Of a stretch of DNA of 64,000 nt, positions 8,454 to 16,016 are shown piece by piece. The notes under the pieces were generated by a model, which saw only the letters and a program-made list of their open reading frames with translations, did no database searches and had not been told where the DNA came from. Position numbers and translations under genes: made by a program. Source of the DNA: Treponema sp. (GTDB lineage Bacteria; Spirochaetota; Spirochaetia; Treponematales; Treponemataceae); NCBI GenBank assembly GCA_024402665.1, contig JAKSTI010000003.1, forward strand, positions 62,001 to 126,000, read 5' to 3'. Each line of letters opens with the position of its first letter. The stretch's first letter is position 1.

Positions 8454-8837
8454 ATGGATAGAAAACTAAAAAGCATATTATTTTTATTATTAGTTTTGAT
8501 AGGTTTAGGTTCATGTAAACTATATAAAAAACCCTCAGGACCAATAATAAAAGAGTGTAGAATTGAAAATGATAAGGCAATAATCACAATAGATAGAAAA
8601 CGAATAAGATATAATGAAATTAAGTATGTAACAGTTGGTGCAGTATGTCATCCAGAAAAAGTTGAAGAAATAGAAAAACAATTAATAATAACTGCCCTTA
8701 CTGAAAATATTGTAGATTTCAAGCAAGGAAATACATACGATATTGAAGTTTACTGGTTTGGAGGACATATTTTAGCTAGTGGAATATATAATGATAATCG
8801 CTTTGAAATCATAAAAGAAAAACTATATTATAATTGA
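8454..8837 (+). CDS. Small lipoprotein, tandem copy 3 of 3
   Basis: A 127-aa lipoprotein whose protein equals copy 1 (7411-7794). The 3' flank also matches copy 1 for about 12 bases (through GATATGTA) and then changes abruptly into a Gly-rich toxin fragment, which marks a recombination breakpoint at about 8843. Lipobox LGSC at about residue 21. Function unknown; candidate immunity lipoprotein. Confidence 0.72.
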   Translation: MDRKLKSILFLLLVLIGLGSCKLYKKPSGPIIKECRIENDKAIITIDRKRIRYNEIKYVTVGAVCHPEKVEEIEKQLIITALTENIVDFKQGNTYDIEVYWFGGHILASGIYNDNRFEIIKEKLYYN

Positions 8838-8972
8838 TATGTAACCGGCGGCATAGGTGTGGGAGTTGGAATTGGTTTTGGAGGGGGAGTTCTTTGGACT
8901 GGTACAAGAACTCTTAAAGGTTCAGGCCAAGAAATAGTAAATATAGTAAACTCAGTATCAGATTTGTTTTAA
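8838..8972 (+). pseudogene. Orphan C-terminal fragment with glycine-zipper segment
   Basis: A startless frame from 8838 to TAA 8970-8972 encodes a tail with alternating glycines (GGIGVGVGIGFGGG) followed by a short polar end (LKGSGQEIVNIVNSVSDLF). Such glycine zippers occur in membrane-inserting bacteriocin-like proteins, including the type-I-secreted Cdz proteins of Caulobacter. The stop is followed after one base by the ATG of a polytopic membrane protein, the same toxin-tail/immunity junction as elsewhere in this array. It has no own start and its upstream part is missing. Confidence 0.62.
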
Positions 8973-8973
8973 G

Positions 8974-9333
8974 ATGATTGAATTAATTTTCTTTATTTTC
9001 CTGTATACGATATATACAGTATTACTTTTTATAAAATATTCTTCTCAAATTTTTATTAATAATCTGCATACAGTTATTGAAGGATATTTTATAGTAAACC
9101 TATTTTTTCTAGCAGTAATGTATCCAGTAAAATTATTTCATAATGAAGTAAAAACTAAAGAATATTTTCTGAATATAGAGAGTTTCTCAAAAATCATCAA
9201 AATAATTTTTTTAATAGTATCAATAATATTTATTGGTAGTATGTATAAACTTAGATTACCATTTGATGTTATGGGTAGTTCTTTTATTTGGTTTTATTTA
9301 TATTTTAGTAAAATCTTAATTAAAAAGAACTAA
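8974..9333 (+). CDS. Small polytopic membrane protein, probable orphan immunity protein
   Basis: A 119-aa protein with about four hydrophobic segments (around residues 3-20, 32-52, 66-86 and 95-112). It begins one base after the stop of a glycine-zipper toxin fragment. No recognised family and no similarity by eye to the other small membrane proteins of the array, except for size and topology. Context suggests immunity against the lost glycine-zipper toxin; this is inference. Confidence 0.62.
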   Translation: MIELIFFIFLYTIYTVLLFIKYSSQIFINNLHTVIEGYFIVNLFFLAVMYPVKLFHNEVKTKEYFLNIESFSKIIKIIFLIVSIIFIGSMYKLRLPFDVMGSSFIWFYLYFSKILIKKN

Positions 9334-9389
9334 ACTGAATAATTGAGAAACTTATAAGAAGGATATGTCAGAGGCGGGGAGAAATGTGA

Positions 9390-9845
9390 ATGAACAAAAT
9401 AAGTGAATTTAGAAAAATATTAACTGCCTTTTTCTCAATGATTATTCTCTTAATCGGAGGCATTATATTTGAGATAGTAACTGGTACGGCCACAATTTTT
9501 TTTGTTTGCTTTATTTATGCTATTGCATTATTTTTTTATATTTTTTTATTACTTCCAATCAATGATTTACTAATCAATTCGAAAACCTTACAATGTATAT
9601 CAACGTATAAAATAAAAGAATTTGAACTAGATAATCTTCATATTGTTTCAATAGAGGTAACCCGAAAAGGGCCATTCTTTTATATTAGAACAAAACATGA
9701 AGTTTTTTCTTGTTTTTACACCGAAGACAATTACGAAATTCTTAAAAAACTAATTCAAATGGGTAAGGTCGATACGACCATAGAAGAATTGGACAGAATG
9801 GTAAAATATTCAGTATTGCCAATCAAAAGGCGAAAAAAAAATTAA
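9390..9845 (+). CDS. Membrane protein with two N-terminal helices and cytoplasmic domain
   Basis: A 151-aa protein: two transmembrane segments (about residues 14-34 and 37-57), then a soluble domain (SKTLQCISTYKIKEFELDNL to the end) whose beta-rich pattern resembles a small PH-like fold, and a basic tail (IKRRKKN). A deleted copy of this gene lies at 6655. The stretch just before it (9358-9389) carries a scrap similar to the candidate toxin gene at about 5698, joined to the shared GGGGAGAAATG sequence. Function unknown; likely part of the immunity set. Confidence 0.68.
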   Translation: MNKISEFRKILTAFFSMIILLIGGIIFEIVTGTATIFFVCFIYAIALFFYIFLLLPINDLLINSKTLQCISTYKIKEFELDNLHIVSIEVTRKGPFFYIRTKHEVFSCFYTEDNYEILKKLIQMGKVDTTIEELDRMVKYSVLPIKRRKKN

Positions 9846-9874
9846 TATAATGAATTATTGCAAGGAAATTGTAA

Positions 9875-10381
9875 ATGGAAAAAACTAAGGTTAGAAGAGT
9901 TGTATTAGTATCAGTTATTTCTGTTGTATTTTTATTTATTCTTTCTCATTTTTTAATCCCATTATTCCGCCCTGTTCCAGAAGTGAAATCTGTAAAGATA
10001 GAGTTCCATCCCTCAGGAGTTGGCCCCTGCAGTTTAGTTATTTATGATAATGATGATAAAGATTTCTCTGAACATATTGTGTATGAGTTAACAAAAGCAC
10101 GAACCATTATAATTGACAGAATGTATAAATCTCAGGATTGTTTAGAAGGACGCTATTATATACTAATTGAAACTGAAGATACTATACTTGAATATATTGT
10201 AAGAGAAACAGGTCAAATTTTTGATTGTCAGAAGATGAAGCATATTAAATACGATGCAACAGCTGATATTTACCTGTTTCTTGCTATGCAAAAACTAGAT
10301 GAAGAAGTTTCAAAAGTTGAACGTTCAGAAGAATATATCCGTTTTTGGGCCGAACATCCATACGATTTTTTACGAAAATAA
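9875..10381 (+). CDS. Membrane-anchored extracytoplasmic protein, copy 2 of a near-identical pair
   Basis: A 168-aa protein nearly identical to the product of 6798-7304, with one N-terminal transmembrane helix and an extracytoplasmic domain. It directly follows the intact 151-aa membrane protein gene (gap 29 bp), so this block is the probable parent arrangement and the 6641-7304 block the derived, deleted copy. Its end lies 8 bp from the convergent Na/Pi cotransporter gene and marks the right border of the array. Function unknown. Confidence 0.7.
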   Translation: MEKTKVRRVVLVSVISVVFLFILSHFLIPLFRPVPEVKSVKIEFHPSGVGPCSLVIYDNDDKDFSEHIVYELTKARTIIIDRMYKSQDCLEGRYYILIETEDTILEYIVRETGQIFDCQKMKHIKYDATADIYLFLAMQKLDEEVSKVERSEEYIRFWAEHPYDFLRK

Positions 10382-10389
10382 CCCCTTCC

Positions 10390-12039
10390 CTACCAGTTTG
10401 TCAAACTTTCAGAAATGCTGAAACAGTTATCACCGATATTTTCAATCTTACGAACAATATCAATATAAAGAAGTTCGGCTTTAACGTTGGCACCACCTTC
10501 AAGACGCTTTCTTGCAACTTTCTTCAAATCTTTTCTGAAAGCATCAATTCCATTTTCAAGTTCAACTGCAAGTTCAAGTTTTTCAGGAGTAATCTGTTTA
10601 TTAATATTAATTCGAATAAACTGGAGGAACTGGCGAACCAATTCAATATATGGTAAAAGTCTTTCCATATCTTCTGACTGGAATTCCATTTTTTTAGCAA
10701 TACTCTTTGAAATAAGCATGATTGTTGCAAAACAGTTATCACTCATATTTTCAAGTTCATCAGTAATCTGAATCATATTTGAAATGTGATTCTGCTGCTT
10801 GTCTGTAACGTGCAAAGACTGACATTTAATAAGATAATGAGTAATCTGTTCATGCATCTGATCTGCATAATCTTCAACTCTGGACATTTCGTCTTCATAG
10901 TTCTCAATAAATTCAGGATTTCGTTTAGTAACACCAATCTGAATCTTATCAAACATATCTGTTACAACATCAGTCATATCTGCAATGGCTTTTTCTACCT
11001 GAATAAGATGAGTTGTAGCACTTTCCTTACCGCTTAATTCAATAAATTCAAGTTTGAATGGACCAGCAGCAACTTCAGATTCCTGATCTTTAATAATTCT
11101 ATTAGAAAGTCTAACAAGAACGCTCTGTAATGGAAGAAGAACAACTGTAGATAATGTTTTAAATACTGTGTGGAGCATTGAAATACGGATTGCAATATTT
11201 GAAGCTTCTCCACCTGGAGTAAGGAATGTAACAAGATTTAAGAATGGTTTGAAGAAAATAAGTGCAAGTACAGTACCAAATACGTTGAACATAACGTGAA
11301 TTAATGCAGAACGTCTTGCATCAGCACTAGTACCAAGAGCGGCAAGAATAGCATCGATTGTAGAACCAACGTTACTACCTAATGTCATTGCAGCAGCCAT
11401 ATCCCAGGTAACAAGACCATTGAAAGCCATTGTAATTACGATTGCAGAAAAAGCAGATGATGAATGAAGCAATGCAGTAATTACAATACCAATAAAGAAT
11501 CCGATTAAAATTGCTAACGGACCGTTAGACTGAATATTAAACAACCAGCCAAGCTGTTCAGGATTAAATACATCACTAAGACCGCTTAATCCAAGGAAAA
11601 GCATACCAAAACCCATAATGGCTTCGGACCAGTTTTTATAAGCACCTTTTTTAAGAATTGAAAGGAAGTAACCAATACCAACTACAGGGATTGCAAAAGC
11701 AGATATTTTGAAATTAAAACCAAAAATAGAAACAATCCAGGCTGTGATTGTTGTACCAATGTTGGCACCAAAAATAACACCTACAGACTGAACCAGTGAC
11801 ATAAGCCCGGCGTTTACAAAAGTAACAACCATAACTGTTGTTGCACCTGATGACTGAATAATCATTGTAACAACAAGACCAGTTAACAGGGAATAAAATC
11901 TGTTTCCGGTAAGTACGCTCAAAGCACGCTGAAGTCTTTCACCAGCACTATTCTGAACACCATCAGACATCAGCTTCATACCGTACAGCAAAAAGCCAAG
12001 GCTACCAATTAATTGCAAAATGGGAGTCACTACATTCAT
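10390..12039 (-). CDS. Na/Pi cotransporter family protein with PhoU-like C-terminal domain
   Basis: A 549-aa protein. The N-terminal membrane half (about residues 1-310) carries the two inverted NptA/PNaS repeats with signature QSSGATT and HSSSAFS; the C-terminal part (about 340-549) is helical and PhoU-like. The family imports phosphate with sodium, or in some members works in export or regulation. It is convergent with the toxin/immunity array and divergent from the lipoprotein gene at 12103. Family call firm, transport direction not shown by sequence. Confidence 0.92.
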   Translation of the reverse strand: MNVVTPILQLIGSLGFLLYGMKLMSDGVQNSAGERLQRALSVLTGNRFYSLLTGLVVTMIIQSSGATTVMVVTFVNAGLMSLVQSVGVIFGANIGTTITAWIVSIFGFNFKISAFAIPVVGIGYFLSILKKGAYKNWSEAIMGFGMLFLGLSGLSDVFNPEQLGWLFNIQSNGPLAILIGFFIGIVITALLHSSSAFSAIVITMAFNGLVTWDMAAAMTLGSNVGSTIDAILAALGTSADARRSALIHVMFNVFGTVLALIFFKPFLNLVTFLTPGGEASNIAIRISMLHTVFKTLSTVVLLPLQSVLVRLSNRIIKDQESEVAAGPFKLEFIELSGKESATTHLIQVEKAIADMTDVVTDMFDKIQIGVTKRNPEFIENYEDEMSRVEDYADQMHEQITHYLIKCQSLHVTDKQQNHISNMIQITDELENMSDNCFATIMLISKSIAKKMEFQSEDMERLLPYIELVRQFLQFIRININKQITPEKLELAVELENGIDAFRKDLKKVARKRLEGGANVKAELLYIDIVRKIENIGDNCFSISESLTNW

Positions 12040-12102
12040 GATTTCAATATACAGAAAAAAGACGTTCTTTTCAATAAAAATAAAATGTATTAGAATGATT
12101 AT

Positions 12103-12897
12103 ATGAAAACTTTGAAAATTAAATCTATTGTAAAATACACAGTCATGGCACTTTGTGCAGCTTCAGCATTATCTATCACAGGTTGTAAAAAAGAAAAAAC
12201 TAATCCTGAAGATGCAGTAACATTAAGTGTTTCAAAGGCGAATGAACAGAAAATTAAATTCGAAGACACAGTAAAGCAGTGGCATGTTACAAATAAACGA
12301 ATCTTTGTGCTTTACGGCTACGCTTTTAATGATGAAGAAACAATTAAAAAATTCGACGAACTTTTGCAGGACAGATACGGTCTTGATTCAGACGGTGGAT
12401 TAATCTGTACTTTAACTTATCCAGACAGTTTCAAACACAATGGTAAATCTTATTCTTCTGAACTTTATTCTATCCTTTCAGAAACAGAAAAAGAAATTGC
12501 AGGCGTTGTTATTTTAGGTGCACCAGAAACAACTCATATTGCTTTGGGTCGTCTCCAGGATTTCTGGGATATGCAGATTCCTTACCCTATTATTGCACTT
12601 TTCCCACAGGACGATGTTTCAGGCCTTCAGTCTACTTGTGATATCGTAATTGATAAATCTCAGAAGGTAGATATTTCTGGCGATGTTGAACCTGAAGAAA
12701 TAGAAGCACAGCCTGTTGAAGAAGCAGCTGGAATTCTTAAAAACACACTTGATTACATCATCACTTTGAATGGATCAATTGCAAAAGATTCAGATATGGC
12801 TGTACATGTTTCTCAGTTGCTACAGAATTATTCATATTCAAATTATGTAGATTCTGAAACAGGATTGAAATCAATCAACCATTTTATTCTTCACTAA
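12103..12897 (+). CDS. Lipoprotein of unknown function
   Basis: A 264-aa protein with a signal peptide and lipobox ITGC (Cys about residue 28). The mature part alternates beta strands and helices (RIFVLYGYAF, GVVILGAPETTHIAL, YPIIALFPQDD), resembling a periplasmic-binding-protein-like Rossmann lobe. It may belong to the DUF3798-type spirochaete/fusobacterial lipoproteins, but I cannot confirm this. It is followed after 18 bp by a phosphodiesterase gene, a possible two-gene operon. Confidence 0.7.
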   Translation: MKTLKIKSIVKYTVMALCAASALSITGCKKEKTNPEDAVTLSVSKANEQKIKFEDTVKQWHVTNKRIFVLYGYAFNDEETIKKFDELLQDRYGLDSDGGLICTLTYPDSFKHNGKSYSSELYSILSETEKEIAGVVILGAPETTHIALGRLQDFWDMQIPYPIIALFPQDDVSGLQSTCDIVIDKSQKVDISGDVEPEEIEAQPVEEAAGILKNTLDYIITLNGSIAKDSDMAVHVSQLLQNYSYSNYVDSETGLKSINHFILH

Positions 12898-12915
12898 TAA
12901 AAACTTAATTATCAG

Positions 12916-13560
12916 ATGATTTCATTTACACAAAATGCAACCGGGATTCTTGGAAGTCAGAGTGATATTTCTGCTCTGGCTCAAAAAGAACATGCCCGCC
13001 TTCTTGTATATTCAGATTCTCACAGAAATATTTCTATTGTAAGAAAAATTTTTCTCCGTTATGGCAAATTTTGTGATGCTGCAGCTTTTTGTGGTGATGG
13101 AATTTACGATTTACTAGCCATTCTTCAGGAAGCCCAGCAAGACTCTTCACTTGCAGAATGTATTCCACCGGTAATTGCTTTTGCAAGAGGCAACGGAGAT
13201 CCTAAAGAGGCAACCCCCCTGATTGTTCCTGAAAAGCAGATTCTTTGTATAAACGGAACAAATATTCTTATTGTTCACGGACATCATGAAAGCGTTAATT
13301 TTGGTCTGCAAGATTTAGCATTAAAGGCTCAGTATTCAGACTGTAAAGTTGCATTGTACGGCCACACTCATGTAGCAAAAGAAGTTTCTGAAGGTGGATA
13401 TAAGATTATTAACCCGGGAAGTGTTTCACAGCCAAGATGCGGTCAGGAACCACATTTTGCAATCTTAACTGTTGAAAAAAAATTTACGGATGCCGCCTTC
13501 ATAGAAATCCAGCGTCCATCTACTTCAGACCCAGATTTCAAAGTAAAACAACATCCGTAA
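12916..13560 (+). CDS. YfcE/MJ0936-type metallophosphoesterase
   Basis: A 214-aa calcineurin-like phosphoesterase with all metal-binding motifs in order: YSDSHRN, CGDGIYD, RGNGD, VHGHH and GHTHV. The fold hydrolyses phosphodiesters with two bound metals in the cytoplasm; the natural substrate of this group is unsettled. The protein carries about 30 residues before the first motif, longer than usual for the family, so the true start could be internal, but no better start with a ribosome site is evident. Confidence 0.88.
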   Translation: MISFTQNATGILGSQSDISALAQKEHARLLVYSDSHRNISIVRKIFLRYGKFCDAAAFCGDGIYDLLAILQEAQQDSSLAECIPPVIAFARGNGDPKEATPLIVPEKQILCINGTNILIVHGHHESVNFGLQDLALKAQYSDCKVALYGHTHVAKEVSEGGYKIINPGSVSQPRCGQEPHFAILTVEKKFTDAAFIEIQRPSTSDPDFKVKQHP

Positions 13561-13565
13561 TTTGT

Positions 13566-14330
13566 TTACACGCCAAATGGAGTTTTGTCTGCAGCGGCTT
13601 TTTCGGCAGCAGCGTAAGCGGCAGCATCTTCAGCAGCCATTGCTTCTTCATTCATTGTGTCTTCTGCATTCATAATTTCATCTTCTGCAGTTTCGTTATC
13701 TTCATCAGATTTCTGACGAGAATAGCTTACTGCAAGTTTGCGGCCACGATATTCATAACCGTTTAATTTATCAATAGCAGTCTGAGCATCTTCTGTATAA
13801 AGCTGAACAAAAGAATAGTTTGCAAGAACTTTAATATCTCCAATGCGTTCTCTGTCAATTCCAGCAACTGCAATAATAATACCAACTAAATCACGTGGAT
13901 AAACGCGGCGGTTTTTACCAATGCTGATAAAAATAGATGTTGCTTTATCTGCATCAATCTGAACTCTTGGATGACGTGGTCTTTCTTCTGCTGGTTCAAC
14001 AGTTTCAACTGGTTCTACTGCAACTTTTTCTGCACGAGAAGCAGCTTTGTAATCATTTCTGAATTCATTCTTGTAATCGTTTCTTGAATTACGTGCATTA
14101 TTTCTATTATTGTTTCTTCCAAAATAGTGATAATGCTTTAATGTTTCTTTCAAAAGATATGCTGTTACATACTTTCTTCTTGAAAGAGGAACATTCTTCT
14201 TAAACAATTTAATAAGTTCTGTAAGAGTATCAATATCCTCTTCTGTTGTAATTTTGGCTACAGCATTCTGAAGTAAATCTGCTGTTTTGTCTTCGTTAAT
14301 TTCAAAATCGCGTCTGTAATTGTAACCCAT
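13566..14330 (-). CDS. DbpA-like RNA-binding domain protein
   Basis: A 254-aa protein. Residues about 125-205 form a DbpA/CsdA-type RNA-binding domain (FISIGKNRRVYPRDLVGII through GYEYRGRKLAVSYS), the RRM-like module normally at the end of DEAD-box helicases. No helicase motifs are present. The N-terminus is helical, followed by an Asn/Arg-rich stretch (around NNRNNARNSRN), and the C-terminus is acidic and Ala-rich. A stand-alone RNA chaperone role is plausible. A ribosome site TAAGGAG lies just before the start. Confidence 0.85.
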   Translation of the reverse strand: MGYNYRRDFEINEDKTADLLQNAVAKITTEEDIDTLTELIKLFKKNVPLSRRKYVTAYLLKETLKHYHYFGRNNNRNNARNSRNDYKNEFRNDYKAASRAEKVAVEPVETVEPAEERPRHPRVQIDADKATSIFISIGKNRRVYPRDLVGIIIAVAGIDRERIGDIKVLANYSFVQLYTEDAQTAIDKLNGYEYRGRKLAVSYSRQKSDEDNETAEDEIMNAEDTMNEEAMAAEDAAAYAAAEKAAADKTPFGV

Positions 14331-14351
14331 AATTTTTCTCCTTAAAAAAAT

Positions 14352-15254
14352 TTAATCATGAAGTTTTGCGACATACCCGGCCATAATTTTTTCAAAGCCT
14401 AAACGTAATAATAAAGGTTCTAAAATATCCGGAGTAATCTCTGCTGGAAATAATATCCATTTCTTTCCGTTTTCTTTGATGCTGGTTAGGAGCATATCAA
14501 TTAATTCTGTGCCTATTCCAAGCCCACGGAAATTTTCAGGAACAAATAAGCTTGTTACTAACAAAAGCATTTCCTGATTTGTTGTAAAGTCTGAAGCAGT
14601 TATACATCCTGCAAAATCATCTGAAAGACTGCGGCAAATAAAACCTGATTGTCCTGATTTTTCAAAGTTCTCAAACTGTGTACGCCACATTTCATAAAAA
14701 GGCATACCTAAATCATCAGGGAACAATTGTTTTTCATTTCTAAAATAGTCGTTAAGATTAGAAAGGACTTCTTCTTTGTTTACTAATGAATCATATTCCA
14801 GAAAAGTAAAATCATCATGAAGCAGGCTGTCATCAACTTCCGAAATATAATCTAATTTTTCAAGTCCCAAAATCTCTCGCAGTCCGTTATACCATTCATT
14901 GATATAGACAGTCATTTTTCTGTTTTTAAACAAAAACCATCTTTTTTCAACTTCTGGATACTTTTTTAAAACATTTCTGAAATTCTTGAATACCCCCCTT
15001 CCAGAATGTAACACAGCCTGAAGTTCCGCCTTTGCAGCAGGAACATTAATATGGTCTACAAACTCTTCTCTAAGTTTAAAACCATCTGCTGAATCCCACG
15101 CTGGTAATTCAAAGTATCTCTCACTATATTCTTCATTAACCGCACCCTCTTCTACAAGAGTTCCTGTTTCAGCATCAAGGAAAAACTCCTTTTCCTGATT
15201 TTCAAGAGCCTTTTGAATTTCATCTATAAGAATGCTGTTTAAGGAAAAATTCAT
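14352..15254 (-). CDS. UPF0158 domain fused to GNAT N-acetyltransferase
   Basis: A 300-aa protein with two parts. Residues about 5-140 match the UPF0158 pattern (ERYFELPAWDS, REEFVDHI, GRGVFKNFRNVLKKYPEVE, RWFLFKNRKM). Residues about 150-300 are a GNAT fold with the acetyl-CoA loop FRGLGIGTELI, near VTSLFVPENF. GNAT enzymes move an acetyl group to an amine; the substrate cannot be read here. The gene starts one base from the clpP stop and is probably co-transcribed with clpP and followed by the RNA-binding gene. Confidence 0.82.
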   Translation of the reverse strand: MNFSLNSILIDEIQKALENQEKEFFLDAETGTLVEEGAVNEEYSERYFELPAWDSADGFKLREEFVDHINVPAAKAELQAVLHSGRGVFKNFRNVLKKYPEVEKRWFLFKNRKMTVYINEWYNGLREILGLEKLDYISEVDDSLLHDDFTFLEYDSLVNKEEVLSNLNDYFRNEKQLFPDDLGMPFYEMWRTQFENFEKSGQSGFICRSLSDDFAGCITASDFTTNQEMLLLVTSLFVPENFRGLGIGTELIDMLLTSIKENGKKWILFPAEITPDILEPLLLRLGFEKIMAGYVAKLHD

Positions 15255-15860
15255 TTATTTTTTCAATTCGCTTCTAGTTGTAATAATAGAACTGATAAGT
15301 CCGTATTTAACAGCTTCATCAGCATCAAGCCAATAATCGCGGTCTGTATCTTTTGTTACCTGTTCAAGGGCAGTTCCAGTTCCGTCTGCAATAATTTTAT
15401 TTAATTTTGCACGGATTTTTTCCATATCTTTTGCATAGATTTCAATATCAGTTGCAACACCACGCATTCCACCAAGTGGCTGATGAATAAGGTAACGGCT
15501 GTTTGGTAAACCAACACGTCTTTCTTTTGGAACTGAAAGAAGAATTAATGTAGCGGCAGAAGCAATTAATCCCATTCCAATAAGATAAACTGGTGATTTT
15601 ACAAAACGAATCATATCAAAAATTGCAAAACCTGCATCAACATCTCCACCAGGAGAGTCAATGAACATATAAATTGGTTTTTCTTCTTCAGCATCAAGAA
15701 TTAAAAGCTGTCTGGCAATCTGATCTGCCAATTCTTTGTTGATTTCGCCAGTCAAAATAATCTGTCTTGTTTTTAAAAATTTTTCTGAAAATGGATCTGG
15801 CATTTTTGCTGATTTTTCCTGTTCGTCATCAAAACGAGGAGAATCATAAATTGATTTCAT
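15255..15860 (-). CDS. clpP: ATP-dependent Clp protease proteolytic subunit
   Basis: A 201-aa serine protease when started at ATG 15860, which has GGAG about 10 nt upstream; a longer frame to 15926 adds a hydrophobic extension without such a site and reaches into the lacI-side promoter region. The catalytic triad is visible: Ser101 in GLIASAATL, His126 in YLIHQPLGG and Asp175 in TDRDYWLDADEAVKYG. ClpP forms a double heptamer fed by Clp ATPases and degrades unfolded or tagged proteins. Spirochaetes usually carry two ClpP paralogues; which one this is cannot be decided here. Confidence 0.93.
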   Translation of the reverse strand: MKSIYDSPRFDDEQEKSAKMPDPFSEKFLKTRQIILTGEINKELADQIARQLLILDAEEEKPIYMFIDSPGGDVDAGFAIFDMIRFVKSPVYLIGMGLIASAATLILLSVPKERRVGLPNSRYLIHQPLGGMRGVATDIEIYAKDMEKIRAKLNKIIADGTGTALEQVTKDTDRDYWLDADEAVKYGLISSIITTRSELKK

Positions 15861-15950
15861 AAATAATATACTCCAAAAAAATATTTGCTTACTTACTAAT
15901 ATAGTAAAAAAAGGTCCAATTTTCAAGAAAATTGTGTATTAGTATTTTCC

Positions 15951-15962
15951 GAAAACGATTTC
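15951..15962. promoter_or_regulatory. LacI-family operator
   Basis: GAAAACGATTTC fits the LacI/GalR-family consensus GAAANCGNTTTC with the central CG step, inside the divergent clpP-lacI intergenic region and 55 bp before the regulator start. Position suggests autoregulation of the LacI gene and perhaps control of clpP. Confidence 0.75.
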
Positions 15963-16016
15963 GCTTGTGTTTTTATTTTTTTAATACTAAAATTATATTT
16001 ATTCAGGAGCAAAACT

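Larger units (their letters stand above)
7385..8837 (+). repeat. Three tandem direct repeats of leader scrap plus lipoprotein gene
   Basis: Units begin near the GCTATGAAGATA leader scrap at about 7386, 7926 and 8429 and run through lipoprotein copies 7411-7794, 7951-8334 and 8454-8837. The roughly 400-bp cores are almost identical in DNA, while the spacers between units differ. This indicates recent amplification or gene conversion. Confidence 0.88.

Noticed and set aside
6487-10381. Insertion sequence or transposon explaining the array
   Set aside because: No transposase frame, terminal inverted repeats or integrase found; direct repeats and homologous recombination explain it.
15861-15926. 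Longer ClpP start at 15926
   Set aside because: It adds a hydrophobic stretch unlike ClpP propeptides, without a Shine-Dalgarno; ATG 15860 has GGAG upstream.
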